NCBI RefSeq assembly: GCF_041428715.1
Contig: NZ_CP155572.1
DNA length: 64,000 nt
Reading direction: 5' to 3' (one strand)
From: Sporomusa malonica
GTDB taxonomy: Bacteria; Bacillota; Negativicutes; Sporomusales; Sporomusaceae
Shown: positions 16,869-25,832 of the stretch, piece by piece
Layout of the letters: each line of letters opens with the position of its first letter
Numbering within the stretch: position 1 is the stretch's first letter
Program-made: the position numbers and the translations under genes
Notes under the pieces: model-generated
What the model was told of the DNA's origin: nothing
The model's database searches: none
What the model saw: only the letters and a program-made list of their open reading frames with translations

Positions 16869-19800
16869 CTATATTTTGGCACTACAAGTAGTATCTTCTA
16901 AGCTCGAAATAGCGCGTACACGCGAAATTCCGGCATCTATTATCCCAGTTGCAACTGCCATAGCAGTGGCTACACCCCAGTCGCCGGCAGATAAAGGAAC
17001 CGTACCAAAAATTGACTGAAGTAAGGGAAGATGTACACTGGCAGCAACCATACCCAGCGACAGGGCTACTGCCGCAACAAGCCACAGATTGCTGAACAAA
17101 CCAACGCTTCCTGTCTGTTTTTCGCCGCGGCAATCAAATATATGCACAAATTGGCTGATTGCAAGTTGAACCAATACGAGGGTCCGGGCCAAAACCAGGT
17201 TACCGGTTGACCGCAATTTCCACATATACAACAACAGACTAGTAAGGCCGATAATGAAGCCCCTGGCGAGTACTTTCGTCCCCAGACCACCGGCGAACAC
17301 ACTATCGCTAGCCGTTCTTGGCGGCTGGCGCATAATATCCTGGGCAGGCGGATCATTCACTAGCGCCACGGCCGGAAGCCCGTCTCCGACCAAGTTGATC
17401 CACAAGAGTTGAATCGGGATGAGTGGAAGCGGTAACCCCATCAGCGCAGCCAACAGCATCAATACGACCTCGCCAATATTGGTCGCTAGCAGATAGCGAA
17501 TGGCCTTGCGAATGTTAGCATAAATAGACCGCCCCTCCTCCATGGCGTGTACTATAGTAGCAAAATTATCATCTGCCAGTGTCATACTAGCAGCTTCTTT
17601 GGTCACGTCTGTTCCCATAATTCCCATAGCGATCCCGATATCGGCCGCTTTTACCGCCGGTGCATCATTGACGCCATCGCCGGTCATCGCCACCACGTAA
17701 CCTCGCTGCTTTAACGCTTTTACTATCCGTAGTTTATGATGCGGCGAAGTGCGGGCAAACACCGTGTTGGTTTCAACTGCATCGGTTAGCTGTTTATCAG
17801 ACATACGATCGATTTCGCTACCCAGTAAAACTCCGTCCCCGGCTTGTAACAGGCCGATTTCTCTTGCGACAGCACTGGCAGTTCTTTGGTGATCGCCAGT
17901 AATCATGAGAACTTTCACCCCTGCCTGCCGGCATTTAGCAATGGCCGGAGGAACTTCCGGACGGGGCGGGTCAATCATACCCAGCAGACCGCAGAAGATT
18001 AATTCTTGTTCTGGTTCTTCCTCGCTATTTTCGTCAAACTCCTCGATCAGCCGATATGCACAAGCCAAAACGCGAAGAGCCTTATTGGCCATCTCATCAT
18101 TAGCGCACATGATTTCAGCACGAACCGCATCGTTCAACTGGCGCACCTCACCGTCGCGAAGATAGTGGGTACATGCGGCTAATACGCGATCTGCTGCGCC
18201 TTTAACATTCAGGAGCATATCGCCCACTTGGGTTTTATACACAGTTGACATGATGCGGCGTTCTGATTCAAATGGATACTCGTAGACTCTTATAAATGAT
18301 TTTTCTAGCTCGTCCCGCCATAAACCAGCTTTGGCGGCTGCTACCAGGATGGCACCTTCGGTAGGATCACCCTCCACCGTCCAAAGTCCATTACGATGTT
18401 CACTCATCGACAAAACCTTGCCTTCTTTAGACGCCCTACTTTGATTCAATCGTGCATTATTACATAATGCACCAGTGAGCAGCGTTTGATATAGTTCGGC
18501 ATTCTCATAGACGTTAACAGGGGCTCCTCCATCGATAAAGAAGTCCCCTACAGGCGTATACCCCTCACCGGCCACCTGCCATTTTCGTCCGTGTGTATAT
18601 ACCATGCGAGCCGTCATCTCGTTTTTTGTAAGAGTTCCTGTTTTGTCTGAACAAATTACAGTAGCACAGCCCAGAGTTTCAACCGATGACAATTGGCGGA
18701 TGATTATATTGCGCTTACTCATACGTTGTACGCCCATGGCTAAGGCAATGATAACAATGGCCGTTAAGCCCTCCGGTATGGCTGCTACAGCAAGACTGGC
18801 CGCAGTTTGCAGCATATTCACGAATCCTTGACCCCGTATTATTCCCGATACCATGACAAATCCAGATACCGCCAAACAACCGTAGACAAGGGATTTTCCA
18901 AGTTGCTCTAGCTTGCACTGCAGCGGCGTAGCCGCTTCAGTTTGATGCTGGATAAGTGAAGCAATTCTTCCCATCTCTGTTTTCATACCGGTCGCAACTA
19001 CGATCGCCGTAGCTCGTCCCCGCGTTACACCGGTGCCCATAAACACCATGTTCTTACGATCTCCGAGGGTAGTGGCTTCATTGCCTCGATATCTCGGATC
19101 TTTTTTCGCCGGTACTGTCTCACCGGTGAGTGACGCTTCCTCGGTAGCAAATTGAACTGCAGTTATCAGCCGGGCATCAGCAGGTACCCGATCACCTGCT
19201 TCAAGGATGATCAAGTCGCCCGGAATCAAGTTCTCAGCCGTCACCTTCTGGACCCGCCCCGCCCGAATCACACGCGCCTGTGGTGCTGCCAGTTTCTGCA
19301 AGCTTTCGATGGACTGTTCGGCTTTGCGTTCTTGAATAACGCCTAATACGGCATTAGCCACTACAATAGATCCCGTCAGGAGGGCGTTACTACGTTTCCC
19401 CAAGACAAAAGAAATACCGGCAGTCCCAAGCAGCACTTGCACCATAAAATCTTTGAATTGATTGCCCAATAGTTCCCAAAAAGATGCCCGCTTGCCTTCG
19501 ACCAGCTTATTAGAACCCCATTCCTTAAGGCGGACGGCAGCCTCGCGGTCACTCAAACCAAAGTTATCTGAGGTTTTAAGAAAATCACAGACACTTTGTG
19601 TGCTTTCAGAATGCCACAGCTTACTGGAACCGGTGTATGAAATGCCTTCTATCTGGGGGTTAGATACCGGTAAAGCTACCAGGCTAGGGCTGCCGTCGGC
19701 AAACTGCTGTAGGTTTATCTCCAGACTGTTGCCTCCCCGACAAAATCGCCCCCATGCCTGTGTTAAGACTTGTTGTATCTCCTTTACACCAAGTCTATTC

Positions 19801-19988
19801 TGGTCGAAATGAATTAAGGCCCGACCAGTGAGGTAATTTGCACTGATTGAGATAATGTTGTGATCAGATGCCAGCTGTTCTGTTAAAAATCTTGCAAATT
19901 GTTTGTTGTGGCATAATCCCGGTACACTGACACGTAAGCGCCCGGGTAATAAGCGGTAAGTTTGTCGTTGATCTACAGATAAGAACAA
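16869..19988 (-). CDS. Complete P2A-type (Ca2+-ATPase-like) cation pump with N-terminal HMA_2-like domain
   Basis: 1039 aa. Residues about 10-75 form the domain shared with both pseudo-ATPases (LLPGRLRVSVPGL ... ANYLTGRALIHF). Then a full P2 pump: actuator TGET (288-291), helix-4 PEGL (405-408), phosphorylation site CSDKTGTLT (Asp 448), nucleotide-domain FESERRIMS and VKGAADR, MITGDH, and MTGDGVNDAPA. Transport helices read TNIGEVVLML and LLWINLVGDGLPAVAL, matching SERCA helices 5 and 6 with its Asn768, Glu771, Asn796 and Asp800 positions kept but Thr799 replaced by Gly. Ca2+ or Mn2+ export is therefore likely. TTG start after AAGGAGG; overlaps the upstream gene by 16 bases. Confidence 0.88.
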   Translation of the reverse strand: MFLSVDQRQTYRLLPGRLRVSVPGLCHNKQFARFLTEQLASDHNIISISANYLTGRALIHFDQNRLGVKEIQQVLTQAWGRFCRGGNSLEINLQQFADGSPSLVALPVSNPQIEGISYTGSSKLWHSESTQSVCDFLKTSDNFGLSDREAAVRLKEWGSNKLVEGKRASFWELLGNQFKDFMVQVLLGTAGISFVLGKRSNALLTGSIVVANAVLGVIQERKAEQSIESLQKLAAPQARVIRAGRVQKVTAENLIPGDLIILEAGDRVPADARLITAVQFATEEASLTGETVPAKKDPRYRGNEATTLGDRKNMVFMGTGVTRGRATAIVVATGMKTEMGRIASLIQHQTEAATPLQCKLEQLGKSLVYGCLAVSGFVMVSGIIRGQGFVNMLQTAASLAVAAIPEGLTAIVIIALAMGVQRMSKRNIIIRQLSSVETLGCATVICSDKTGTLTKNEMTARMVYTHGRKWQVAGEGYTPVGDFFIDGGAPVNVYENAELYQTLLTGALCNNARLNQSRASKEGKVLSMSEHRNGLWTVEGDPTEGAILVAAAKAGLWRDELEKSFIRVYEYPFESERRIMSTVYKTQVGDMLLNVKGAADRVLAACTHYLRDGEVRQLNDAVRAEIMCANDEMANKALRVLACAYRLIEEFDENSEEEPEQELIFCGLLGMIDPPRPEVPPAIAKCRQAGVKVLMITGDHQRTASAVAREIGLLQAGDGVLLGSEIDRMSDKQLTDAVETNTVFARTSPHHKLRIVKALKQRGYVVAMTGDGVNDAPAVKAADIGIAMGIMGTDVTKEAASMTLADDNFATIVHAMEEGRSIYANIRKAIRYLLATNIGEVVLMLLAALMGLPLPLIPIQLLWINLVGDGLPAVALVNDPPAQDIMRQPPRTASDSVFAGGLGTKVLARGFIIGLTSLLLYMWKLRSTGNLVLARTLVLVQLAISQFVHIFDCRGEKQTGSVGLFSNLWLVAAVALSLGMVAASVHLPLLQSIFGTVPLSAGDWGVATAMAVATGIIDAGISRVRAISSLEDTTCSAKI

Positions 19989-21421
19989 GCCGTTTCCTCC
20001 TTGTGGTTTCTTGCATCAGTATAGTGCAGTTCACCTGGGCACAATGGTGACAATAGCCTCGCCGAGTTAAGTACCACTGCTGCGGTACTGACATTGAGTA
20101 ACAAACCGGCGCTTAGAGGGGTGATGATGCTCGATGAGGCCAAGGCAACACCAAGCAGATTCAGGCCTGTCGCCAAGAGTAAGTTTTGACGGGATACTTG
20201 CTCTGTTGCTCGGCCTAACTGGATTAGGTGGTCAACCTTACTTGGGTCATTTTCGGTTATAATTACATCGGCTGCCGCCAGCGTTGCTGATGAACCTTGG
20301 CCCCCCAGCACTACACCAAGATGGCTTGCAGCTAATGACGACACATCGGTTTCCCTACCTGCCACGAGCAGAATCTTATGATTGTCATTGCGGGCCGTTT
20401 CAATAATAGCGGCCGTTTTATCAAAGATTACCGTATCGATCTGCGCCGCCATTTCCAAATAGCGTGCATCCTTTACTAAAATCCCTTGCCGCAGACTAGC
20501 TGCAACGGCAGCTCCCTGGGCAGTATTACGGGCTAGCGCAACTGCAACCGGGCAACCTGCTAGGAGTACTGCGATGCTCCGGTGAATATCACGGGTCACA
20601 AGTAACAATGCTGTACTAATCGCGGCTGTACCGATCAGTAAACGTCGTTCATATAACTCAGATCGTGGCATCAGCCTCCTGTTAGGCAGGTGTACCACCT
20701 CCGGCTTGCAGACCGGAGTTGCGTCCATTATTTCCGACTGGGGTATCTTACGGAAAACCTCCCTAATCGCGCGGCGCGAGCGGGCCTGCATAACAAATTG
20801 AAATAGATTGCTGAGATACACCATCCATAGAACTGTTAAACCGGTAAGACTCTCACGTAACGTAAGTAATAGCAAAGTAGCACTAAACAATAGTAAATCG
20901 CTATTTAGCCGTCTTTTTTCCGCCAGTGCCTTCACACCACTACGCAGCAGGGGGTAACCTGCAACAATGGTTACAAGCGCACCAAGATTACATATATACC
21001 GGGAAGATGCGAACGGGGATCGTCCTACTAACACACGTTTGATGATCAAACCAGAGAGAGCCACACCTGTTGCAATGGTGTATATCACCGGCCCGGAGCG
21101 TAAATACGAAGACAACTTATCCCTAGCGTGAGTTGCAACTACCGGTTTTATGCTCTTATAGCTAGGGGCCTCATAACGTTTGCCCACACCTCTTCTAATG
21201 AAGGTTTGTATTTCGGCCAGATTAATACGTGTCGAATCAAATCCAATCAATACACGACCTGATAGCGGATTGGCCTCAACACTAGTGACCCCAACTTGTC
21301 GCCGTAGGTAATCGGCCAGATAGTCTGCCATTTGCTTATTGTTCCTCATGCCAGGTACCATTATGCGCAGTCTCCCTGGTAACAAATGATACTCATCCAG
21401 CTTGATTGCCAGACACTGCAT
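19973..21421 (-). CDS. Degenerate P-type ATPase-like protein lacking most catalytic domains (first pseudo-ATPase)
   Basis: 482 aa. N-terminal domain LLPGRLRIMVPGM ... ANPLSGRVLIGF is shared with the pump and the other pseudo-ATPase. Several hydrophobic segments follow, with CPVAVAL at 290 and the phosphorylation loop as VIFDKTAAI (Asp 334), DKTA where DKTGT is required. The chain then jumps within about 20 residues to the end of the P domain (LAAADVIITENDPSKVDHLIQLG) and two last helices: nucleotide-binding domain, TGE actuator and GDGxND are gone. The frame is open and the gene is translationally coupled to the active pump (16-base overlap), which argues for a retained accessory subunit over a decaying gene. 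Confidence 0.78.
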   Translation of the reverse strand: MQCLAIKLDEYHLLPGRLRIMVPGMRNNKQMADYLADYLRRQVGVTSVEANPLSGRVLIGFDSTRINLAEIQTFIRRGVGKRYEAPSYKSIKPVVATHARDKLSSYLRSGPVIYTIATGVALSGLIIKRVLVGRSPFASSRYICNLGALVTIVAGYPLLRSGVKALAEKRRLNSDLLLFSATLLLLTLRESLTGLTVLWMVYLSNLFQFVMQARSRRAIREVFRKIPQSEIMDATPVCKPEVVHLPNRRLMPRSELYERRLLIGTAAISTALLLVTRDIHRSIAVLLAGCPVAVALARNTAQGAAVAASLRQGILVKDARYLEMAAQIDTVIFDKTAAIIETARNDNHKILLVAGRETDVSSLAASHLGVVLGGQGSSATLAAADVIITENDPSKVDHLIQLGRATEQVSRQNLLLATGLNLLGVALASSSIITPLSAGLLLNVSTAAVVLNSARLLSPLCPGELHYTDARNHKEETACSYL

Positions 21422-21497
21422 TGGTCGCCCCCCTTCTTTTTGAAAAAAAAAAATAACAGCACGGCATGAACCCTTGCTGTTATATATTCTGGTTGTT

Positions 21498-21752
21498 CTA
21501 GAACAATTTCATTCTTGTCCATGAAATACCAGCTAAAAGATTATCACGCGATTCTTTACTTCGCTGTTTGATGTATCCGAATAACTGGCCCAGAAAGTCC
21601 TCCCACAGCCGCGCAACCTCATTCTTATTCTGCGCCGACTGCGCCCTCAACTGGATACTTAAGTCTACAGCCTCTTTCAACTCACGACTGAGTCCGCTCA
21701 ATTTTTCGGCTAAACGTTCAATTCGAAGTTGCTGCTCGCTCCCTATTGACAT
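21498..21752 (-). CDS. Small helical protein of the ATPase locus
   Basis: 84 aa, not recognised. Almost entirely heptad-like helix (LRIERLAEKLSGLSRELKEAV, then LRAQSAQNKNEVARLWEDFL), so a coiled coil, ending in a basic amphipathic segment. ATG 21752 with GAGGTGAG upstream; 11 bases from the gene before. Its place between the phasin-like gene and the pseudo-ATPase gene suggests it belongs to the same assembly. Confidence 0.65.
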   Translation of the reverse strand: MSIGSEQQLRIERLAEKLSGLSRELKEAVDLSIQLRAQSAQNKNEVARLWEDFLGQLFGYIKQRSKESRDNLLAGISWTRMKLF

Positions 21753-21763
21753 TCTATCTCACC

Positions 21764-22381
21764 TCATTGAGTTAAATCCGGATTATCAATGCCACCGTCA
21801 ACCGGCAACTCATCAAAGGAAGCTTCGATGGACTGTTTGAACTTATCAAATTGGGCCTCTGCCATCAAGTCTTCCAGATCCTCTTTGACGCCGCTAAACA
21901 GTCCTTGGGCTTGTTCTCCTAGTTCCATTACGCCCTGGACAGTCTTTAACACTAATGGTCGCAGAGTCTCTCGGACACTCGGAACCAGCACAGCTCCTAC
22001 CAACGCTGCCGCCAGCCAGAAACCGGGGGTTCGTCCAGTACTTGACTTGACGCGATGATTAAATTGCCGGTTTAGACGTCCGACCCCACCCATATCGGGG
22101 CTGACCTCTACCAATTCAATAAGTTCCGCCAAACTCATCAATTCTCTTCGCTCTTGCTCTATCATCTGCCGCAAGGCCTTGAGGGCGTATGGGTCAGTTA
22201 TCGTAGACATCCGCCGCTCATAGCTCTGTACAGCTGCCAATTTGGCCTCAAATACCTGTTCCAAACCGGCAATCGTCTCTTCGTTTGAAGACTGGACGAC
22301 TCTCTCTTTTAGCCGTTTGCTTCTGCTTGACGGTGGTTGTTCCTGGCGTTCAGCTTTCGGCTGTCCGTCCATGTTTTGCAT
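21764..22381 (-). CDS. Phasin-like protein with hydrophobic segment, paralogue of the 16184 protein
   Basis: About 205 aa. An acidic/basic helical N-terminal half (VFEAKLAAVQSYERRMSTI, LRQMIEQERRELMSLAELI) is followed by a single hydrophobic stretch (FWLAAALVGAVLVPSV) and a helix VKEDLEDLMAEAQFDKFKQS. This last part matches the small His-tailed protein at 16184-16666 residue for residue at many positions, but the His-rich tail is absent; instead it ends in acidic DELPVDGGIDNPDLTQ. Start placed at ATG 22381 behind GGAAGG. The N-terminal half resembles ferritin-like or rubrerythrin-like helix pairs only loosely. Confidence 0.7.
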   Translation of the reverse strand: MQNMDGQPKAERQEQPPSSRSKRLKERVVQSSNEETIAGLEQVFEAKLAAVQSYERRMSTITDPYALKALRQMIEQERRELMSLAELIELVEVSPDMGGVGRLNRQFNHRVKSSTGRTPGFWLAAALVGAVLVPSVRETLRPLVLKTVQGVMELGEQAQGLFSGVKEDLEDLMAEAQFDKFKQSIEASFDELPVDGGIDNPDLTQ

Positions 22382-22501
22382 TGTGTCCCTTCCCCCCAAA
22401 TTTCAATTGCATTCGTTATATTGTCCAAAATGTACCAGGTATATACCGGCGACTTTTGAAAACTAAGAAACCATGTACCAACAATAAAAGAAGCACCTTA
22501 G

Positions 22502-23470
22502 TTAAGGGTGCTCATGAAAACCTTCCGTTCTCTGATTTATCATATTGTTTACTACTTTTACCCCTTCCGCGTAATGCTCACGAATACTGTCACGGAAGAA
22601 GCACCCATTTACTTTTTGCCGATAACTAATAGACGTAAAAATTGCCTCGCCGATGGCATATGTAAAAGCATAGGCCAGCGCCCCTTTGGCCACCATCCCT
22701 GCCCGCGCGGGCAGCTTCCCAATAATACTGGTAGCTGTACTTTGAGCCAATAAAGCCATGCCAGTCAGTATTCCAATTTCAGGTAGTTGACGATATGGTA
22801 CGACAGTGTACCCCGATAGGCCTACTAATTCAAATAGCATCTTCATTTCATTAAGAGAAAGAATGATGAAATCTGAAATGCCTTCAAAGGGTATAGAAAC
22901 CATCTGATGTGGACCTGGAACTGTATTTGGCACTGAAGTAATGACCGCCCAGGCTGTATTCTGGAACGCTGTATCCTGAATAACAATGGTTGCATGCTCC
23001 CGCCGAAATACTGCGAAGTGATAGGCAAGTGCAAAGCGCAGGTCGTTATGAGCAGCTAATACTTGGGTTGGTAAATGCTTATTGCCGCTATTGTCAAATA
23101 TATATACCTCTGTTTTAAAACGCCGGACTTGATTGACGTATTCTGGGCTCACAATACAAAACGTCGTCGATTTGATGAGTTTCTCATCAAGCTTTTCATT
23201 CAGATTCCCAATATAAATAGACGTTATATATCTTGTCAACAGCCGGGTATTGCATTTTACTTGCATCGGAGATTGATCTGAACTCGCCTGGCCCGGAAAG
23301 GAACTCAGCCATTTTTTCATTGCCGCTACATCCCTTTCAGAACCGATAAGGCCAATATGTAAGTTTTGTTGACAGAGTCTATTTATCTCATGCCAATTGA
23401 TTCTCTTCAATTCATTCCAGGCTCTGCCGAGAATATTGAGACCGTTAGGGCTTGTATCTTTCTTCGCCAT
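22502..23470 (-). CDS. DUF697-like membrane protein with degenerate GTPase-like N-terminus
   Basis: 322 aa from ATG 23470 (GGGAGG seven bases before; the longer start has none). The first part has GLIGSERDVAAM where a P-loop would be expected, but without the GK[ST] of a functional Walker A. The C-terminal part, LSLNEMKMLFELVGLSGY ... ARAGMVAKGALAYAFTYAIG, resembles DUF697, the hydrophobic tail of certain membrane GTPases. It is the first gene of the minus-strand ATPase cluster. I infer a membrane-bound partner of the pump; nucleotide binding is doubtful. The family call is from pattern only. Confidence 0.6.
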   Translation of the reverse strand: MAKKDTSPNGLNILGRAWNELKRINWHEINRLCQQNLHIGLIGSERDVAAMKKWLSSFPGQASSDQSPMQVKCNTRLLTRYITSIYIGNLNEKLDEKLIKSTTFCIVSPEYVNQVRRFKTEVYIFDNSGNKHLPTQVLAAHNDLRFALAYHFAVFRREHATIVIQDTAFQNTAWAVITSVPNTVPGPHQMVSIPFEGISDFIILSLNEMKMLFELVGLSGYTVVPYRQLPEIGILTGMALLAQSTATSIIGKLPARAGMVAKGALAYAFTYAIGEAIFTSISYRQKVNGCFFRDSIREHYAEGVKVVNNMINQRTEGFHEHP

Positions 23471-23641
23471 GTTTAGCCCTCCCATCGTTTTTTTTAATTT
23501 TCCCATTCACTCGGCTTCTATCCAATGCTAAAACCAATAAATATTATCATGAATTTTCCAGGTATGTAGAACTCTGGCTGTGGTAATTCTAAAACAAGTA
23601 CTTTTTCATTTTGAGAAACTGCAACCATGGAGGTGACTACT

Positions 23642-23821
23642 ATGCATTGGTTGCTCATGCGTCCCGCCATTGGCTGGGGAGCCTTCTTGCTCATTCACGC
23701 ACTCGGAATCCCAGCAGTATACCGAATAGGAAAAATGTGTGCCGCAAAAGAGGGACATAAACAAGGAGCTGCTGCCTGCTATGAATCCAGGGCAGAGGAT
23801 GAGGTTTTTATGGAGCATTAG
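23642..23821 (+). CDS. Small single-helix membrane protein
   Basis: 59 aa starting at ATG 23642, six bases after a strong GGAGGTGA site. One hydrophobic segment (GWGAFLLIHALGIPAVYRI), then a short soluble tail with Cys and His (MCAAKEGHKQGAAACYES). Followed by a good terminator, which with the ribosome site supports a real gene. It is divergent from the ATPase cluster and could be another of its small membrane partners; no family recognised. Confidence 0.55.
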   Translation: MHWLLMRPAIGWGAFLLIHALGIPAVYRIGKMCAAKEGHKQGAAACYESRAEDEVFMEH

Positions 23822-23866
23822 AAGCGAAACAGATAGATGGTTCAAGACCACTCTTTTGGAGTAAAA

Positions 23867-23917
23867 AAGAAACCCACTGCCTCAGGCCTATTTCAAGGCT
23901 TTTGCAGTGGGTTTCTT
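23867..23917 (+). terminator. Terminator after the small membrane protein
   Basis: 14-bp stem AAGAAACCCACTGC...GCAGTGGGTTTCTT, then T-rich sequence. Confidence 0.85.
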
Positions 23918-24058
23918 AGTCTTTTGCTCCGGAGAGAATTTTGGCGAATTAATACAAAATTAACCAGCCCTTAATCTATTAGTTATTAATTTATATTAAA
24001 ATTATTCTTGAGTATCATTCTTAAATGTTTCAAATTTAATTTGATTAGAGGTGATTTT

Positions 24059-25408
24059 GTGACTAATTTGACAGCTCTTCTGGTGAGTAAGCCTATCAAG
24101 AATATTAAATTTGCTGTTTTATCAGATACGCACTATTATTATCCGCAACTCGGTACAACTGGTGAGGCATTTCAAGCTCACCTTGCCAGTGACAGGAAAA
24201 TGCTGATAGAAAGTGAAGCCATATTAATCAGTACTTTGGAAGCGCTCAAGAGAAGTGATGCCCAATTTGTATTGGTTTGCGGCGATCTCACTAAAGACGG
24301 GGAATACATTTGCCATCAACGCTTTGCCAATTACATGAGTGAATTAACCAGTATAGGGAAAAAGGTATATGTAATTAACGGTAATCATGATATTTATAAT
24401 CCGTACGCTTATAGCTACAGTGGCTCTACCCAAACCCGAATACAAAATACTTCACCCAGCGATTTTAAAAGTATCTACCGGCCATATGGCTATGGTCAGG
24501 CAATTGCAGTAGATCCAAATTCCTTGAGTTACGTTGTGGAGCCAGTCGAAGGTCTCCGCATCATCGCCATGGATTCCTGTATCTATGACAGCAACAACAC
24601 TGTTCCCTTAACAGAAGGCACTCTCATAGCAGATCGGCTACATTGGATAAAAAAACAGCTTAAAGATGCCGCTTCCAAAGGAAAGACGGTTTTGGGCATA
24701 ATGCATCATGGTATTGTACCTCACTTTTCATTAAAACCAACTTACTTCTCTGAATACCTTTTGACTAACTATGAGCAAGCAGCGAAAGAGCTCAGTAGTT
24801 TGGGAATGAAAGTGGTATTCACTGGTCACTTCCACGCACAAAATATTGCTGAGAAAATAATCAGTGTCAACAACAATTACCTGATCGATATTGAAACAGG
24901 CTCCTTAGTTACTTATCCTGTTCCTTACCGAATGGTTGAAATGACTTCTGACTTTAAGAAGTTAGAAATTACATCCGCAAAGATACTTAACGCTAATTGC
25001 AATACAGGTGTCCTAGATTTTCAAACTTATGCAAGCGAATTCACCGCGCAAAAGATCAAGGAACAATTTGTTCAGCAATTCGCTGTAATCCTGATGCAAG
25101 CACAACCTGATCTTACATTAGCACAAGCTTTGGAATTTGCCGCTTCACTGGCAGCACAACAAATTAACAAAATTACTGTCAGTGATTTGTTTGTCAATGC
25201 TATGCTAGCTCATTATCAAGGCGATGAAAAACCGGACGCGCCGACACGAGCCATTTATCAAACCCTAGCTTCTTCTACCGATCCAAACTGTCAAGTACTT
25301 GGCGAGTTCTTACTGTCGCTTGGCGCTGACAGCTATCTGGCTGATAACACGGTTACCATCGACTTAACTACCGGAAAATCTGTAATCAACCTTTTAAATG
25401 CAATATGA
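24059..25408 (+). CDS. Calcineurin-like metallophosphoesterase
   Basis: 449 aa from GTG 24059, which has GAGGTGA four bases upstream; an in-frame TTG at 24008 has no site. The five metal-binding blocks of the family are visible: SDTHYYYP, CGDLTKDG, NGNHDIYNP, MHHG and TGHFHAQN. It belongs to the CpdA/Icc-like class that hydrolyses phosphomonoesters or diesters; the C-terminal 150 residues are helical and of unknown role. No signal peptide is seen, so it appears cytosolic. Monocistronic, between two terminators. Substrate unknown. Confidence 0.85.
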   Translation: MTNLTALLVSKPIKNIKFAVLSDTHYYYPQLGTTGEAFQAHLASDRKMLIESEAILISTLEALKRSDAQFVLVCGDLTKDGEYICHQRFANYMSELTSIGKKVYVINGNHDIYNPYAYSYSGSTQTRIQNTSPSDFKSIYRPYGYGQAIAVDPNSLSYVVEPVEGLRIIAMDSCIYDSNNTVPLTEGTLIADRLHWIKKQLKDAASKGKTVLGIMHHGIVPHFSLKPTYFSEYLLTNYEQAAKELSSLGMKVVFTGHFHAQNIAEKIISVNNNYLIDIETGSLVTYPVPYRMVEMTSDFKKLEITSAKILNANCNTGVLDFQTYASEFTAQKIKEQFVQQFAVILMQAQPDLTLAQALEFAASLAAQQINKITVSDLFVNAMLAHYQGDEKPDAPTRAIYQTLASSTDPNCQVLGEFLLSLGADSYLADNTVTIDLTTGKSVINLLNAI

Positions 25409-25474
25409 TAAAAAGTGATGATCGGCTCCGGGCCTCTTTCCTACTTGCCTGCCTCAATGCCTAATACGTGCCAC

Positions 25475-25504
25475 AGCACCGTTAATGCACTCGGTGCTTT
25501 TTTC
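25475..25504 (+). terminator. Terminator after the metallophosphoesterase gene
   Basis: AGCACCG/CGGTGCT stem, 10-base loop, followed by TTTTTTC. Confidence 0.85.
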
Positions 25505-25529
25505 TTTGTCCGGCTTGATGTTTTGCCGC

Positions 25530-25832
25530 TTAATGGGGCACCTTCTTTTCGCTATCTACGATCAAGCATGTGGAATCACTTAGTATAGCATCCTTAATTT
25601 GCTTCTTTTTATCAATGTGGTGTCCACTAGATATATCAATCGAAGTGCTTCCATTTGCCCTGAAATGGAAATCCACAAAAAAGCCTGAACCATCGGCTTC
25701 TATTTCTACTCTATGGCGGTGTCCACCTTTATGAATCAAGTCTGAAACGGTAAATTCTTTATAATTTTCAGAACAGAACCTTTTAGTAGTAGAAACAATT
25801 TTTTCTCTATTTAGCATTTTTTCTCTACTCAT
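25530..25832 (-). CDS. Hypothetical protein
   Basis: 100 aa, not recognised. Highly polar with a run DGSGFFVDFHFRANGSTSID and GHHIDKKKQIKDAIL that look like alternating strands and a helix. No signal peptide or membrane segment. Start at 25832 with a GAGGGG site rather far upstream; ATGs at codons 6 and beyond are possible. Isolated, convergent with the phosphoesterase gene. Confidence 0.5.
   Translation of the reverse strand: MSREKMLNREKIVSTTKRFCSENYKEFTVSDLIHKGGHRHRVEIEADGSGFFVDFHFRANGSTSIDISSGHHIDKKKQIKDAILSDSTCLIVDSEKKVPH

Noticed and set aside
19973..21421. First pseudo-ATPase as an ordinary decaying pseudogene
   Set aside because: No stop or frameshift, a good start site, translational coupling to the pump and a second similar protein in the locus argue for retained function.
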